A stretch of 64,000 nucleotides of DNA from Halocaridina rubra (GCA_037179515.1 JAXCGZ010009478.1:111001-175000), one strand, 5' to 3'; shown: positions 1 to 12,020, counted from the first letter of the stretch. Numbers and translations are program-made. Notes: a model not told the origin generated them from the sequence alone.

Positions 1-344
1 AAAGAGTTTTGTGCAGACTGCATAACAATCAACACACTTTTGTAATTAATATGACTAAAAACTTAGTGACTGTATATAAACAATTTCAGTCTCATGTACA
101 AACACTTGAAATGAACAGTACTTAAAAACACACACATACACACATTTGAAATCAAATCAAAGAAGCCATAAAAACAGTAATGACATTTGAGAAACACCAC
201 AATAATTCTGCAAGCACATAATATTTCATGGATCGATGCAATTTGGATCTAATTTCAATGATATTCACATGACTCTGGGCCTGTGCTTAATATAGTAATA
301 TATTCTCTCCTTAAAGTAAGTATTTTTACTGATACTTTTGTCTC

Positions 345-661
345 ACACTAGTAAAGAAGCTCCCCTACTTACGAACAAACGAGTTAAGAATATTAACAGA
401 TATATAATAAACCTACCCATGTACAAATATATGTATTCTGTACTGTACTGTATTATAACTGTATCAAAATTCGTTAATACTGTATACTTTATGTTTACTG
501 TAGTAGCTAAGTGTCTTTAGCCCAAGTGCTGTACAGTACTGCATATGTATGTATTGTACAGTACATTTTTTTTACCTAAACACAACATACGAACAACTCT
601 ACTTACGAATGAACTTCTGGAACCTAACTCAATTGTAAACTGGGGAGTGTCTGTACTGTAT
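345..661. mobile_element. Possible degenerate MITE (inverted ends)
   Basis: The left end (from about 353, CTCCCCTACTTACGAAC) and the reverse complement of the right end (about 600-655, CTCCCCAGTTTACAATTGAG) look like diverged inverted repeats of a pogo/mariner-like MITE. The interior is AT-rich with no coding potential. SINE A at 665-871 is inserted at its right edge. The boundaries are uncertain and there is no clear TA duplication. Confidence 0.3.
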
Positions 662-664
662 AGT

Positions 665-871
665 TGTTGTTGTTGTTGTTCCGGTTTTATGTCATGGACT
701 CCCTTTTCTACCAAGGGCTAGGACGGTTGCCTTCTTGCGAAGGACTTGTTTTGGCAGATGTAATCATTACCCTGAGTGCATGCCCTTCCTAACCTCAGAC
801 TGTGACGGGGCGCGAATCCTCGATCTTCCGCCTCAGAATCGTGGACGCTACCGCTTAAGCCACGGGGACTA
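665..871 (-). mobile_element. tRNA-derived SINE, family A, copy 1
   Basis: The element lies on the minus strand with its tRNA-like head at the right (near 800-870) and a (TTG)n stretch at the left, which is an (AAC)n tail on the element strand. A 17-bp target-site duplication flanks it: TGTCTGTACTGTATAGT at 648-664 and TGTCTGTATTGTATAGT at 872-888, with one mismatch. The head has pol III A-box and B-box-like sequence (GGTTCG-type; here partly mutated). The body is the roughly 195-bp module also found at 9851, 12021, 43158, 48159 and 61538. Confidence 0.85.
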
Positions 872-1021
872 TGTCTGTATTGTATAGTGCAAATTCTATA
901 TCAGTAGGCGGTGCTTTACCTTAAATAAGGTTCTGGAATCATTCAGGGTCCATATGCATTTCATTCGAATGAAGATTAATAGTAACACATAAAATAGCAA
1001 ATTTAAAAAACATAAACTTAC

Positions 1022-1388
1022 AGGAGATTCTTTTTCTTCCCATCCAGCAGGCCTTGACTTGGGTGGTGAGCTCTTAACAGTGTTGTTAGCAGAACTACTC
1101 GCAAGCTGCTTTGGTCCACCAACCCCGGTTTTTGTACTGCTAGTAGATGAGGTAGATGCTTTGCTGTTACTACCCCCACTGCTACTACTACTTGAGGTAC
1201 CATTTTGGCTTGAACTTGCTGATTTACTGGATGAGGAAGATTTACTGCTGCTACCTCCCGGTTTGGCATTCTTTACTGCTGCCTTAACTGGTGGACGTGC
1301 ACTTGATGTCGAAGTTTTAACACTGGCAGCTTTTCTCGCAGATATTATTTTACGAGCTCTTTTCACCATGTCGGGATTATTCAACATC
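1022..1388 (-). CDS. Ser/Thr/Lys-rich exon
   Basis: The 367-bp exon is open throughout in the frame set by the HTH exon. It contains long runs of Ser codons (mixed AGT, AGC, TCA, TCC) rather than one repeated triplet, so the run is coding-like rather than a pure microsatellite. It ends at SerPro followed by GTAAGT. The acceptor has a weak pyrimidine tract, so the exact start is less sure than the end. Confidence 0.55.
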
Positions 1389-1913
1389 CTGTGTATTACA
1401 TACAGTACACCAATAATTTCATCATTCTACATAACTATAGCTATGCCAGGGTATGTACATAACATTAAACAAATTGCTAATGCAGCGACTACTGTATTGA
1501 TGATATCTCAATACAATTCTCGTTTTCCAGCTCTATTTCGTCATCATCTACTGTTCATTAAAAACTGAGTTTAATGTGAGATGGCAAAAAAAAAAGTAAA
1601 AAACGGCTGCTGTCAAGGGATTGCTGATGAAGTGACTTGACAGAAATACACAAACTCTAGCACATTTTTAAACAAATTCATAAAAGTCTAAACATATCCA
1701 ATATATGAGAGTAACACTATTTCCTGTCTTGTTACGCTACAGATAAAATAAGATATTTCCGTAAACATACCGATTTATAGTTTTCTTGTCAATGTTGAAC
1801 TGTATGGCAGTCTTCTTCTTGAGTCCAAAGATGTCATCTCCTCCATGCTTGAAATAATAATCCAGAACTTTCAACTTGAAATCATTTGAATACGTTATCT
1901 TCTTGGAAGACAT
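1022..1913 (-). CDS. Helix-turn-helix protein with Ser-rich region (partial)
   Basis: A minus-strand gene is supported by two exons that join in phase. The exon at 1924-1771 follows a TTTTTTTCAG acceptor and ends at a GTATGT donor. The exon at 1388-1022 follows TACACAG and ends at GTAAGT. The junction codon is CG|G (Arg). The first in-frame Met is at 1913-1911. Residues about 1-60 (starting MSSKKITYSNDFKLKVLDYY, later KKTAIQFNIDKKTINR) resemble the homeodomain-like HTH of Brinker/psq/CENP-B type: basic start, a KLKVLDYY helix, then a recognition-like helix. After it come a basic stretch (KRARKIISARKAA) and about 90 residues rich in Ser, Thr, Ala, Lys and Gly, probably disordered. A nuclear DNA-binding role is inference. 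The gene is open at its 3' end: the donor at 1021 points to exons beyond the left edge. Non-coding 5' exons are likely further right. The protein itself is not recognised. Confidence 0.6.
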
Positions 1914-1924
1914 TTCATTTGTAG
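1771..1924 (-). CDS. HTH-domain exon
   Basis: The 154-bp exon has a strong polypyrimidine acceptor (AG at 1926-1925) and a GTATGT donor (1770-1765). Translation from the Met at 1913 gives 47 codons plus two bases. The first 11 bases may be 5' UTR or may continue an upstream exon in frame (Thr-Asn-Glu before the Met). Confidence 0.6.
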
Positions 1925-2049
1925 CTGAAAAAAATATACAAAATATATTGTTCAATTTCCATAAATTATTATACAGTACTCTTTTGGTTAATGATAAGAG
2001 CAGATTAACAAATCATGAAAAAAAATAATTTGAAAAGGACATCAATTTT

Positions 2050-2051
<2 letters not shown>

Positions 2052-2138
<87 letters not shown>

Positions 2139-2330
2139 TGGTAACGCGCTGGCCTCATTCGCGAGGACGACAGATCGAGCCTCGTCCAGGCAAGAGAGAT
2201 TAAGCTGTTTACTGAAGAGGTTACTGCTGTGGCTGGTCACCACAGTGGGGGGTTGGGGCTACTACCGGCTGACGCCCACCAGAACAGGTTCGACGCCTCT
2301 GATAGGAAGGCTAAAACCCAGCAAACTTTA

Positions 2331-2388
<58 letters not shown>

Positions 2389-2511
2389 CATACATACATA
2401 CATACATACATACATACATACATACATACATACATACATACATACATACATACATACATACATACATACATACATACATACATACATACATACATACATA
2501 CATACATACAT

Positions 2512-2592
<81 letters not shown>
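2052..2592. repeat. (TA)n / (CATA)n arrays around a SINE
   Basis: (TA)n lies at 2052-2133, interrupted once by TT at 2100-2101. After a SINE-like insert come (TA)n at 2334-2384, (CATA)n at 2385-2511 (about 32 units) and (TA)n at 2512-2592. The tyrosine/isoleucine and Tyr-Val-Cys-Met open frames here are microsatellite artefacts. Confidence 0.95.
2134..2333 (+). mobile_element. tRNA-derived SINE, family C
   Basis: The sequence TGGTAACGCGCTGGCCTC followed about 30 bp later by AGATCGAGCCTC reads as a pol III A box and B box. A 3' body follows with a conserved-looking motif (CTACCGGCTGACGCCCACCA). The insert is bounded on both sides by (TA)n, and its 3' tail merges with the array. It is unlike families A and B. 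Only one copy is in the window. Confidence 0.6.
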
Positions 2593-2595
<3 letters not shown>

Positions 2596-2917
2596 GTCCC
2601 CACTTTGCGTCTGGGTTCCATTCCTGACAGCTGACTTAAGTCAGATTTCGACTTGTCAGATCACACCTATAATTCGAACCTAGGTCCCCCATGATGCTAA
2701 AAAGAAACAGTACAGTACTCTAATACATTGAAAAATAATCTAAGCTCTTAATCTAGTACATAAAAATAGTTAAAGTACATTATACAATATTGTTTATCTT
2801 TACTAACTACTGTGGTTGGTTTACATCTGGATGACTGGAATGTTGAAAATTGATATATTATCAATTTATCAATTATTAACTGGTCTCTAATGTAACCTCG
2901 GACGACTTAAAATGGGG

Positions 2918-2921
<4 letters not shown>
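2593..2921. mobile_element. pogo/mariner-like MITE in a TA array
   Basis: The left end AGGGGTCCCCACTTTGCGTC and the reverse-complemented right end TGGATCCCCATTTTAAGTC are diverged inverted repeats. TA arrays flank it on both sides, which fits a TA target. About 270 bp of the left part is homologous to the right end (reverse complement) of the element at 32571-33938: both have GGTTCC.TTCCTGACAGC, then TTCGAACCTAGGTCCCCCA, then ACTACTGTGGTTGG-like sequence. No coding sequence. Confidence 0.65.

Positions 2922-2922
<1 letters not shown>

Positions 2923-2996
<74 letters not shown>
2923..2996. repeat. (TA)n array
   Basis: About 37 TA units separate two TA-targeting MITEs. Confidence 0.95.
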
Positions 2997-2997
<1 letters not shown>

Positions 2998-3000
<3 letters not shown>

Positions 3001-4302
3001 TGTTACCTCGGTTATTCGTGCTTCTTGGTTCGCGTTCTCACTCTATCTCATTTTTTTTTTTGGATAAATTATTATTTTATTTTATGGGTATACGCAAATA
3101 TATTAAAATATTGAAGAAAAAAAAATTTTTCAGTATTTTCATTTTTTTATTGAAATTTACGTTGCGTGCTGTTATTTATAATGTAAAGGGTGTTTTTTTA
3201 ACAGTGCAGGGAGGGTTTATACAGTTCGTAGACGAAAAAATAATTGTAAATGAGTATGTATGTCACGTCATTATCACCTCATTCACCGTAATTTTATCTA
3301 TCACTTTCATAAAAATTTACGTTGCTTGCTGTTATTTATAATGTAAAGGGTGTTTTTTTTAACAGTGCAGGGAGGGTTTATACAGTACGTAAACAAAAAA
3401 ATAATTGTAAATGAGTATGTATGTCACGTCATTATCACCTCATTCACCGTAAATTTATCTATCACTTTCATAAAAATTTACGTTGCTTGCTGTTATTTAT
3501 ACTGTAAAGGGTGTTTTTTAACAGTGCAGGGAGGGTTTATACAGTACGTAAACGAATAAATAATTGTAAATGAGTATGTATGTCACGTCATTATCACCTC
3601 ATTCACCGTAATTTTATCTACCACTTTCATAAAAATTTACGTTGCTTGCTGTTATTAATAATGTAAAGGGTCTTTTTTTAACAGTGCAGGGAGGGTTTAT
3701 GCAGTACGTAAACGAAAAAATAATTGTAAATGAGTATGTATGTCACGTCATTATCACCTCATTCATCGTAATTTTATCTATCACTTTCATAAAAATTTAC
3801 GTTGCGTGCTGTTATTTATAATGCAAAGGGTGTTTTTTTAACAGTGCAGGGAGGGTTAATAAAGTACGTAAATGAAAAAATAATTGTAAATGAGTATGTA
3901 TGTCACGTCATTATCACCTCATTCACCGTAATTTTATCTATCACTTTCATAAAAATTTACGTTGCTTGCTGTTATTTATAATGTAAAGGGTGTTTTTTTA
4001 ACAGTACAGGGAGGGTTTATACAGTACGTAAACGAAAAAATAATTGTAAATGAGTATGTATGTCACGTCATTATCACTTCATTCATCGTAATTTTATCTA
4101 TCACTCATAAAAATTTACGTTGCTTGCTGTTATTTATAATGTAAAGGGTGTTTTTTAACAGTGCAGGGAGGGTTTATACAGTGTAAACGTAAAAATATAT
4201 TAAAATATCTGTGTACATATAGGCGGATCCTACTTCGCGGATTTCCTGGTTCGCACGGGGTCCCGGAACCGAACTACCGCGATAAGTGAGGCAACACTGT
4301 AT
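2998..4302. mobile_element. MITE carrying an internal satellite
   Basis: The left terminus CAGTGTTACCTCGGTTATTC and the reverse complement of the right terminus CAGTGTTGCCTCACTTATCG form inverted ends of Tigger/pogo character. The flanks are TA arrays. Just inside each end is a related ATATATTAAAATAT segment (about 3096 and 4195). The middle is seven tandem 160-bp units. No transposase is present. Confidence 0.6.
3149..4190 (+). repeat. ~160-bp tandem repeat, 7 copies
   Basis: The anchor ACAGTGCAGGGAGGG recurs at 3201, 3362, 3521, 3681, 3841, 4001 (ACAGTACAGG) and 4158, giving spacings of 161, 159, 160, 160, 160 and 157. Units differ by point changes and small T-run indels. Open frames within the array are by-products of the repeat and are not genes. 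Confidence 0.95.
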
Positions 4303-4303
4303 A

Positions 4304-4960
<657 letters not shown>

Positions 4961-6510
4961 TATACTATAAAGAGTAAAAAAGGCCCAACAATATGACCTA
5001 AGGAAGTTTGTATTCACTACACTACGATCTTATACTACAATTTCCAGTGGCTTTAATGGTTTGGCTAACAGCAGATCCACTATTCAACTGATCTTTCAAA
5101 ACAGAAACCAGTGGTAAGTAGGAGACTACCTATATTAACTCACGTTTAAAGAAGTTCAACTTAAATGATTTTCAAATTCATACCAGCTTGTGTTAATAAT
5201 ATCGTGGAAAACTACACCTCGACTAATCAGTTTACGCAAATTTACATAGCTCCCAGGAAGTATAAAAAATTCATGATTACAAAAAACTCAGAAAAAACAA
5301 AATAAATCAGTATATTTATATACCTTTTTCTTGAGGGTATCACCCAAATACCTAACAGGTATTTAGCCACTTAACTTCTCAGCAAAGTACCCAAATATGC
5401 AACTGCCATAACCTGTATAACTGCTTCTAGCTTAGAACATCAATATCTAGTGAATTTATTTGCAATATCTTGCAAATAATAATAACCACATGTTTTCTGC
5501 ATCACACTTTAATCATTAAAATGCATGAATAAATAAATAAATAAATAACGTATATAAAAAACTCAATATGATATACATACATACATACATATACCTTGGC
5601 TGTTTCCCCCTTTAATTGGGGGGTAGCCGACATCAAGGAAGGAAAACTGGGGAGAAGTTATTCTCCCCTCTACTCCCCTTCTTTGACGTTATAAACCTAT
5701 ATTCAAATCAATTATAGGAAAATATTTATAAGAAATGCCATCAGAGCCACATATATATTGGGATGAGGACGTTTCAAACTATCGAACTTATCAGCTATTT
5801 TCTGCTCAGAATGATAACCTATTTCTTTCTTCAGCATGATTTGCCAATTAAAATGCATATATAATTCAATATATAGATAACCAATGAATAAATAAATAAT
5901 CCGAGATGACAGCTAGTGATGTTCACTGCAGTCTAAACACAAGCGGAACACATTCCAATAATAGGCAGCAATATTAAAGCTCATGAAGCTTTATGATACA
6001 AAAATCTTCTGAAAGGAACACCCAAAGCAACTAACTCTACATACTGAAAAATGATGTTGACTGGAAAGAGATTTGGAGTCTCACCTCAGTAAAAAAAGAA
6101 AAATGTCTAAAGAGCTAGCCCTCAACCACTCTGTAGCGAGTTATACATGAGATATTGAGGGAGGAACTATGACTTGCTCCAGTCACTCAATATTATTCCA
6201 TGTAGGAAGGTGTATTCGCCATCAAAATACTGTATTGAGCGATGCTAAAACGAAGTTAGGTCTACACTGAATATACCCTGAGGAAGAAGATACATTTGGA
6301 GGAAGGGTTGAGGAAGAAAATAAAATTGTAGATGACGTGGATGAACCTTTTTCCAAGTTCGACTTGATCTCTTGGTCATAAATCTAAGTCAAAAGACCAC
6401 AGAGGATCTATCAATTACTTACAAACTTATATTGGAATTGCATAGCTAATCGCATGGTCAATACAATGCTGACACGCAAGAAATAATGGATATAGAAATC
6501 ACAGAGATTT
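4961..6510. other. Non-coding, AT-rich
   Basis: I see no supported exon. There are short (AAAT)n and (CATA)n runs near 5525 and 5570, and a GC-richer patch at 5595-5690 that may be a decayed repeat. Confidence 0.5.
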
Positions 6511-6642
6511 ATACATGGGAGGTGGACGGACAGCTTAGAGCTGGGGAACGAAGCCAGGATGCTGTCCCTACTCCAAGCAGTAGGCTCCAAGGCAGGTTTG
6601 TTCCCTTATGAGTCGAGCATGCTAAACACTGAGCTATCGCCT
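6511..6642 (-). mobile_element. SINE family B, decayed copy
   Basis: It contains GGTGGACGGACAG..TTAGAGCTGGGGAA and, at the right, a degenerate tRNA head (GAGTCGAGCATGCTAAACAC..GAGCTATCGCC), all on the minus strand. It is strongly diverged from the other copies. Confidence 0.5.
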
Positions 6643-7308
6643 GATGAAAATCATATTGTAATCAAGCAACTAATTACTCAGACATTTAGCTTAGACAGTT
6701 AAATGGGTTATACCGTGTGTATGGGCAGTTATGAAACACTCATACACCTGTCAAAAACATATTTTACAGACAATCTACCCACACTCTTCCAATTCCCCCA
6801 TCCAAAACCATTTACAACATCCCTCAGAACTGTTTGATGGTTGATATTAAGGTTGTGTTTAACTATCCAAGTGTGCACCACGCATGCGCTTTCTCCCATA
6901 GTACTGCATAATGCATATTATGCAGATATGCAAGGTCTATTAGTACAAAAGAGAATCCTTTGACGATCTTGCTTTTTCACCCTATGCTAATATAAACTAG
7001 TTCTGGATGCTTTGTGGCATTAGTACATAATAAAATAGTAAACTAAATAAATTGTACTATGAGAAATGTACTGGGTACTGTAATGTATACTTTCCACCCT
7101 CCAGTGTAACCATCCCTAATTCTACAAACTGAAGAGCTAACGTACTAATCTAAGACTTATAAAGCTATATAAAATTGGTAAACATACAGTATATTTAACT
7201 ACATATACTCCGTTATGCACCAAGTCTTTATATAAGGAAAATAACTCAATGCATACAATACCCGTGTAAAAACTTCAACACTTGCAATGCTCCTTTCATG
7301 TTATGGTT

Positions 7309-7990
7309 TCACGGGAACCTTTTGGCTATCAGTGCCAGAATTACATGCAATAAATGCGGTTTAAGTACGAAAATACGATGTGAATGTACTATAAACCACA
7401 CTTGCAATCCCTTCCCCAACGAATCGTAGCGTTCGAAACGGTCAGGACGCCGCGTTCTCTTTTCTTCTAAGCAGCTTTCCAGAGGGACGAGTTCACCAAC
7501 AGCCACTATCCGCCACAAGAGACAGACCTAAATTAATCACTTCGTATTCCACAGTTACTTAATTTAACTAAAATTTCTAATAGAAAATACCAAAGTTAGG
7601 TGTAAAGGTTACGCAGATTGAACTACGATCTTGGTCCTGCATCTATATGGCGAAAATTTCTCTTGAAATTTTTTCCAAAAGAGGACCTCTTATGGCGGAG
7701 GGCCCTCTCACCAAACGGGGACGTCCCTATCTAGTTCACCTCTCAAAACGAAGTTCTGAGCAAACTTATGGTCATATTCATTCTTAAACATACTTCAGTG
7801 ATATATCATGCATGCTTTGATAACAATTTGACTGTATATAACTCACAAGAGAAACAGAGTTTCCAAAGATAAGATACGGACGTGAATTTCCATCTGCGAC
7901 TCGGGAAGAGGACGATGACTCTATGTTGAGGATGTGCTCCATAGAGGACACCACCATCTGGCCAATCACGAGGTTTTTCTAAATGACATC
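7309..7990 (-). other. GC-richer patch, possible first exon/promoter
   Basis: GC content rises here against an AT-rich background (CpGs near 7425-7510 and 7670-7730). On the minus strand there are short open stretches: 7518-7309, and 7969-7850, the latter ending at a GTGAGT donor after GGAAACTCTGTTTCTCTT. This could be a 5' exon or promoter of the HTH gene to the left, but the phase of that donor does not join directly to the exon at 1924-1771. No homology is recognised. Confidence 0.2.
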
Positions 7991-8918
7991 ACAGAGCGGA
8001 TTATTTAAATCATTTTTGCATAATATAATTAGTTTCATATTCATTAACATTAGCTCTCGTTATTCCTTAGGTTAATGTGATGCGAAGACTCTTCAAAGGC
8101 TGTTTCTTTAAACTAGGATAGAGTTTTGGGATATTTTTTTTTAGCAATGTGTAGTATGGATGGTAATCAATACCACAGCCCAGCGTCAGACATTAAGAAG
8201 AATGGGACCAAAATCCTAAAGGCTGACTATCTAGCCACGATTTTTTTTTAAGTATACTATACTACCAAGGGATGAAACAAATATTATGCATTCCTTACAC
8301 TCTATGCGAATTATGTACGCTAATTTCTGAGTATGAAAAGGACAATCTGCAAGATTAAAGCAGATGCACTTGGTAAGTTAACAACCTCAAAATTATCTGT
8401 TTTTCTTCATTTCTTTATCAGGATGTACTGTATATTCATTTTCATCGAGAGAGGGTAACAAAATGGGCCTCACTTCCAATACATGATAGGAAAATATTTT
8501 TCCCATTTTCTATATTTGTGATCTAGTCAAGCAGTCCACGTGTTTGCAAGGTTCGCAATATACGTGTGAAAATAGGTCAACATAGTGAAAGTACTTTACA
8601 AACTTGCATACAGAATTTAAAGAACTCACACATTGCGAATTATTTTTCATTTTCATATTCCTTTAAACAATTTCTTTGGAATATTATTAATAACCAGCTC
8701 TGGTATTGCCTAAATTTTTGTTCCTAGATCATAGTCTAAGAATATAATTTTGTATGAATATTTTGGGAGCCATATCATTGACTAAGTAGAGACGTATCAT
8801 GAGTTAAACCCAAGAGATTTTCTTGTCAAATTTACAATAACTGACTATCTTTAAAAAAAAAAAAAAGTACAATGTAGTTAGATCTTTATGTCAACCCTTC
8901 TGGGCCTCTCATGCACGC

Positions 8919-8920
<2 letters not shown>
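7991..8920. other. Non-coding, AT-rich
   Basis: No exon, RNA gene or clear repeat can be supported in this interval. Confidence 0.4.

Positions 8921-8969
<49 letters not shown>
8921..8969. repeat. (CT)n array
   Basis: About 24 CT units. Other plus-strand CT arrays follow at 9549-9624 (one CC interruption) and 10732-10801. Confidence 0.95.
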
Positions 8970-8972
<3 letters not shown>

Positions 8973-9056
8973 GCTTGTTCCTCTTCAGCTCTCAATTCAG
9001 GAAGTACGTATTTAATTCGAATGCAATGCACCGTTTTGTCACGACGAGTCGTCATG

Positions 9057-9192
9057 AGTGGGGGAGGGCAAATACAGGTTGGAGCTGGGAGATTAAAACT
9101 GGATGCCTTTCTTAACTTCCCGTGGTGGGCTGGAACCCACATTTAAATGCTTGCCGACTTGCGTGTAAGACTACTGAGCTACCACGGCTCCC
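9057..9192 (-). mobile_element. SINE family B
   Basis: The order on the plus strand is body (CAGGTTGGAGCTGGGAGATTAA, ACTGGATGCC), hinge (CCCGTGGTGGGCTGGAACCCAC, the B box in reverse) and A-box end (CTACTGAGCTACCACGG). The copy therefore lies on the minus strand. Confidence 0.75.
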
Positions 9193-9545
9193 TGGAGTGA
9201 GTATTTGATTTATTGAAGTTTGCATATTCATATAACAACAGTGAGAGTCATCTAACTTAATCTTACCTAACCTCGTCTTTGTCATGGATTGCAAAGAAAT
9301 GAGATACACGAATGTTATAAAATTACTTTGTCTACAGTACTCAATAAGACGTGATTTTATTTTTCTTCAAAAATGTATTGTTGTCAGCGAGTACATAATA
9401 TGTATTATCAGGTGATGTCTCTTAAAATATTAGTTATATTGTTTCTGGAAAAGTAAGAGTGAATTTTCTGTGGATATTGTTGAGACTTTTTTTTTTCTTG
9501 GACTTCATTTGAAAGTATACGCGAGAAATGTTGCATACATTAATG

Positions 9546-9548
<3 letters not shown>

Positions 9549-9624
<76 letters not shown>
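9549..9624. repeat. (CT)n array
   Basis: About 38 units with a CC phase slip near 9611. Confidence 0.95.
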
Positions 9625-9850
9625 ATACGGTCATACTGAAGCATGGGGTAGTAATGAAACTTTTCCTACACAGACCCTAATGGTGTAATAAGCTGTATGT
9701 CTCGAAGGTCTCGTAAAAAATAGATAATTAAATAAGATCAAATATAAATAATGTCAATAATTTGTTCATTTATTTGATTTGCATGAATAAATGGCTGCTT
9801 ATATACAGAAGTCATTTTGATAAGACCATCTTTATCGCACATCTCAGTCT

Positions 9851-10048
9851 GTTCCGGTTTTACGTCACGGACTCCCTTTTCTACCAAGGGCTAGGACGGT
9901 TGCCTTCTTGCGAAGGACTTGTTTTGGCAGATGTAATCGTTACCCTGAGTGCATGCCCTTGCTAACCTCAGACCGTGACGGGGCGCGAACCCTCGACCTG
10001 ACGCCTCAGAGTCGCAGACGCTACCGCTTGAGCCACGGTGACTACGTA
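9851..10048 (-). mobile_element. tRNA-derived SINE, family A, copy 2
   Basis: This well-preserved copy is flanked by a 16-bp duplication, TCGCACATCTCAGTCT (9835-9850) and TTGCACATCTCAGTCT (10049-10064). The reverse-complement head contains GGTCGAGGGTTCGCGCCCC, a good B box, and TGGCTCAAGCGGTAGCG, a good A box. The 3' end is AAAACCGGAA with no long tail. Confidence 0.9.
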
Positions 10049-10130
10049 TTGCACATCTCAGTCTATTTATGTTAAATTAAGTTCTACGACCAAATGGGCA
10101 TAAAAACCGTATCGACTTGTACAGTCTTTT

Positions 10131-10358
10131 GCCCGATTTTTTAAACAGTGTAAACCTAGGATACCATATGGTTAGTTAGCTAGACACACAAATGGATTCC
10201 ATAAACGCATCTGACTCGGTTGTGTGTATGGCTGGGATCCCGCATGCGGGATCCCAGCCATACACACAACCGCGTCAGATGCGTTTATGAAATCCATTTG
10301 TGTGTCTAGCTTACTAACCATATGGTATCCTAGGTTTACACTGCTTAAGAAATCGGGC
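10131..10358. repeat. Loopless 228-bp palindrome
   Basis: The two 114-bp arms are symmetric about 10244/10245, the middle of CGCATGCG, with no spacer and no indel. I count about six mismatches (such as CTCGG against CGCGG, and GATTCC against GATTTC). Paired landmarks include GCCCGATTT at 10131 with AATCGGGC at 10351-10358, and CCTAGGATACCATATGG with its complement at 10318-10333. It could be a foldback/MITE element or an old inverted duplication. No clear target duplication is seen. Confidence 0.9.
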
Positions 10359-10729
10359 CTTTGTCTGCATATAGCTCTTCTTGGATTAAAAAAAAGAACG
10401 CACACATACGCACTGAAAATGGCAGTAAAAGTTGTCCAGGAACACTTCTGTCTCTTTCGACAGAAATCTTCAATCAGTGAAACACTTTATCAAAATTTTC
10501 ACTGACAACAATTTGCCCTTTTAAACTATATATTAGTAAAATGTGTGTTAGAAAGTGATCTCTGTGTGTTTGTTGAGTTATTCCAGAATGTTTAAAGGCC
10601 TGTGTATAATGGCGTCTCTCAATTTTCTTGGCTGGGAACCGGACGGTATATTGTGGTTTGCTGTGGAATTCCCATTTTTTTAGATAATACGTCGAAGTGT
10701 TTTCTGATGTTAGACTTCTCAAATATTGT

Positions 10730-10731
<2 letters not shown>

Positions 10732-10801
<70 letters not shown>
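10732..10801. repeat. (CT)n array
   Basis: About 35 uninterrupted CT units. Confidence 0.95.
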
Positions 10802-10803
<2 letters not shown>

Positions 10804-11290
10804 GTCTTGAAGATGGAGTGTTACTTAAAATGGTAGATAACTGTATTGAGAAAACTCTTTAAATTTCACGATAACTAAAGTTATTTTAGCAGTTAAGTCG
10901 AGGATGTGGAAGTGTTGGTAGTGGTGTCTGTCGTCTCTAAGCCCCTACATACTATGTCTCATAGCTAGGAGACCAGTGGAAATATCAGTCCATTGATAAA
11001 ACAAACTACACCATGACCTCATAGCTAATTTTGTATGACTACTCATATGGAATTATCCTCTTCTCTGAACACATAGCAGTCTGTAACTATGTAAGTTAAG
11101 ATGCTGGTAAGTAAGTAAATGTACAATTATTGGGAAAATTTGACGATATTGAAGGTGATGAATATAATAAGTGATATTACAACGCTACAGTTGTCGGGCT
11201 CAACGGCAGATTATCTTTACCCATATACACTGTGGGTTGACCAAGCAGTATGGTGTGTGTGGGTGACTGATTTGTGGTGACCCTTTATCC

Positions 11291-11738
11291 CAGTGGTTCC
11301 CAACTTTTTTAGTCAGTACCCCATCTAAGTATCTTTAAAATCCTAATGCCCCCCTAAGACATATAATTCTTTTTCAATAAGTGGTGAACTCCTATTCATG
11401 TGGAGGAAGCCTAAAATGCCATTAACTTGATTTAATCAAGCTTCCAAAGATCATTGCATTCATGAAAGAGAAAAAATTAAAAAAAACGAAAAAGGACACT
11501 TGAAGTACTGAGAAAGAAATCCCTAAGATATTGCTGAAACAACAATAATAACAATAATTATACGAGGAGATTTGAAAAAAATAAAAAACAGCGAATGCAG
11601 TTTCAAAGCATATGGCAGAGAACTGAATGCATAATTTAAAAAAAAATCGCTGTTAATAACACATTCTCGAATTCCCCCCCCCCCTCCTTAAAAATCATAT
11701 TGCTAACTGTGGGGCGTGTTGCACGTTGGGAACCACGG
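11291..11738. mobile_element. Non-autonomous hAT element
   Basis: The 14-bp terminal inverted repeats are CAGTGGTTCCCAAC at the left and, reverse-complemented from the right, CCGTGGTTCCCAAC. A perfect 8-bp target duplication CTTTATCC lies at 11283-11290 and 11739-11746. Both features are diagnostic of hAT. The 448-bp interior is AT-rich with a C-run near 11675 and has no transposase. Confidence 0.92.
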
Positions 11739-12020
11739 CTTTATCCCTGAGGAGTTAAGATGGGAGAGATGGAGCGAATTGGCTTTCTGGTGAAAGGATG
11801 TGTGCTCTGTCTTTGCCATATCGCTTATAACGGGGATGAAGACTATTGTCTATATATCTACCATGAAAGCGTTAAAATCATTTGGTTTTAGACGATTAAA
11901 TAGATTATTTTATTCTAAAATAAATTTTGTTTTTAATCGAGTACTGTTTGAATGACTATGATATATTCTTTGCTATAAGAGACCTGTCTATAGCATAAAG
12001 AGGTAAAATTTAATAGCATT

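Noticed and set aside
1059..1568. 169-codon plus-strand frame, Leu/Val/Asp-rich
   Set aside because: It is the antisense shadow of the Ser-rich exon on the minus strand, which has matching splice sites and phase.
2385..2511. CRISPR-like or telomere-like array
   Set aside because: The 4-bp unit has no spacers, and no telomere motif such as TTAGG occurs in tandem in the window.
2015..2621. Several open frames of alternating Ile-Tyr or Tyr-Val-Cys-Met
   Set aside because: They are translations of (TA)n and (CATA)n arrays; there is no codon variety or splice context.
3000..4144. Open frames of 60-113 codons with a repeated protein phrase
   Set aside because: They follow the 160-bp tandem unit and break with each unit's indels; this is not a repeat protein gene.
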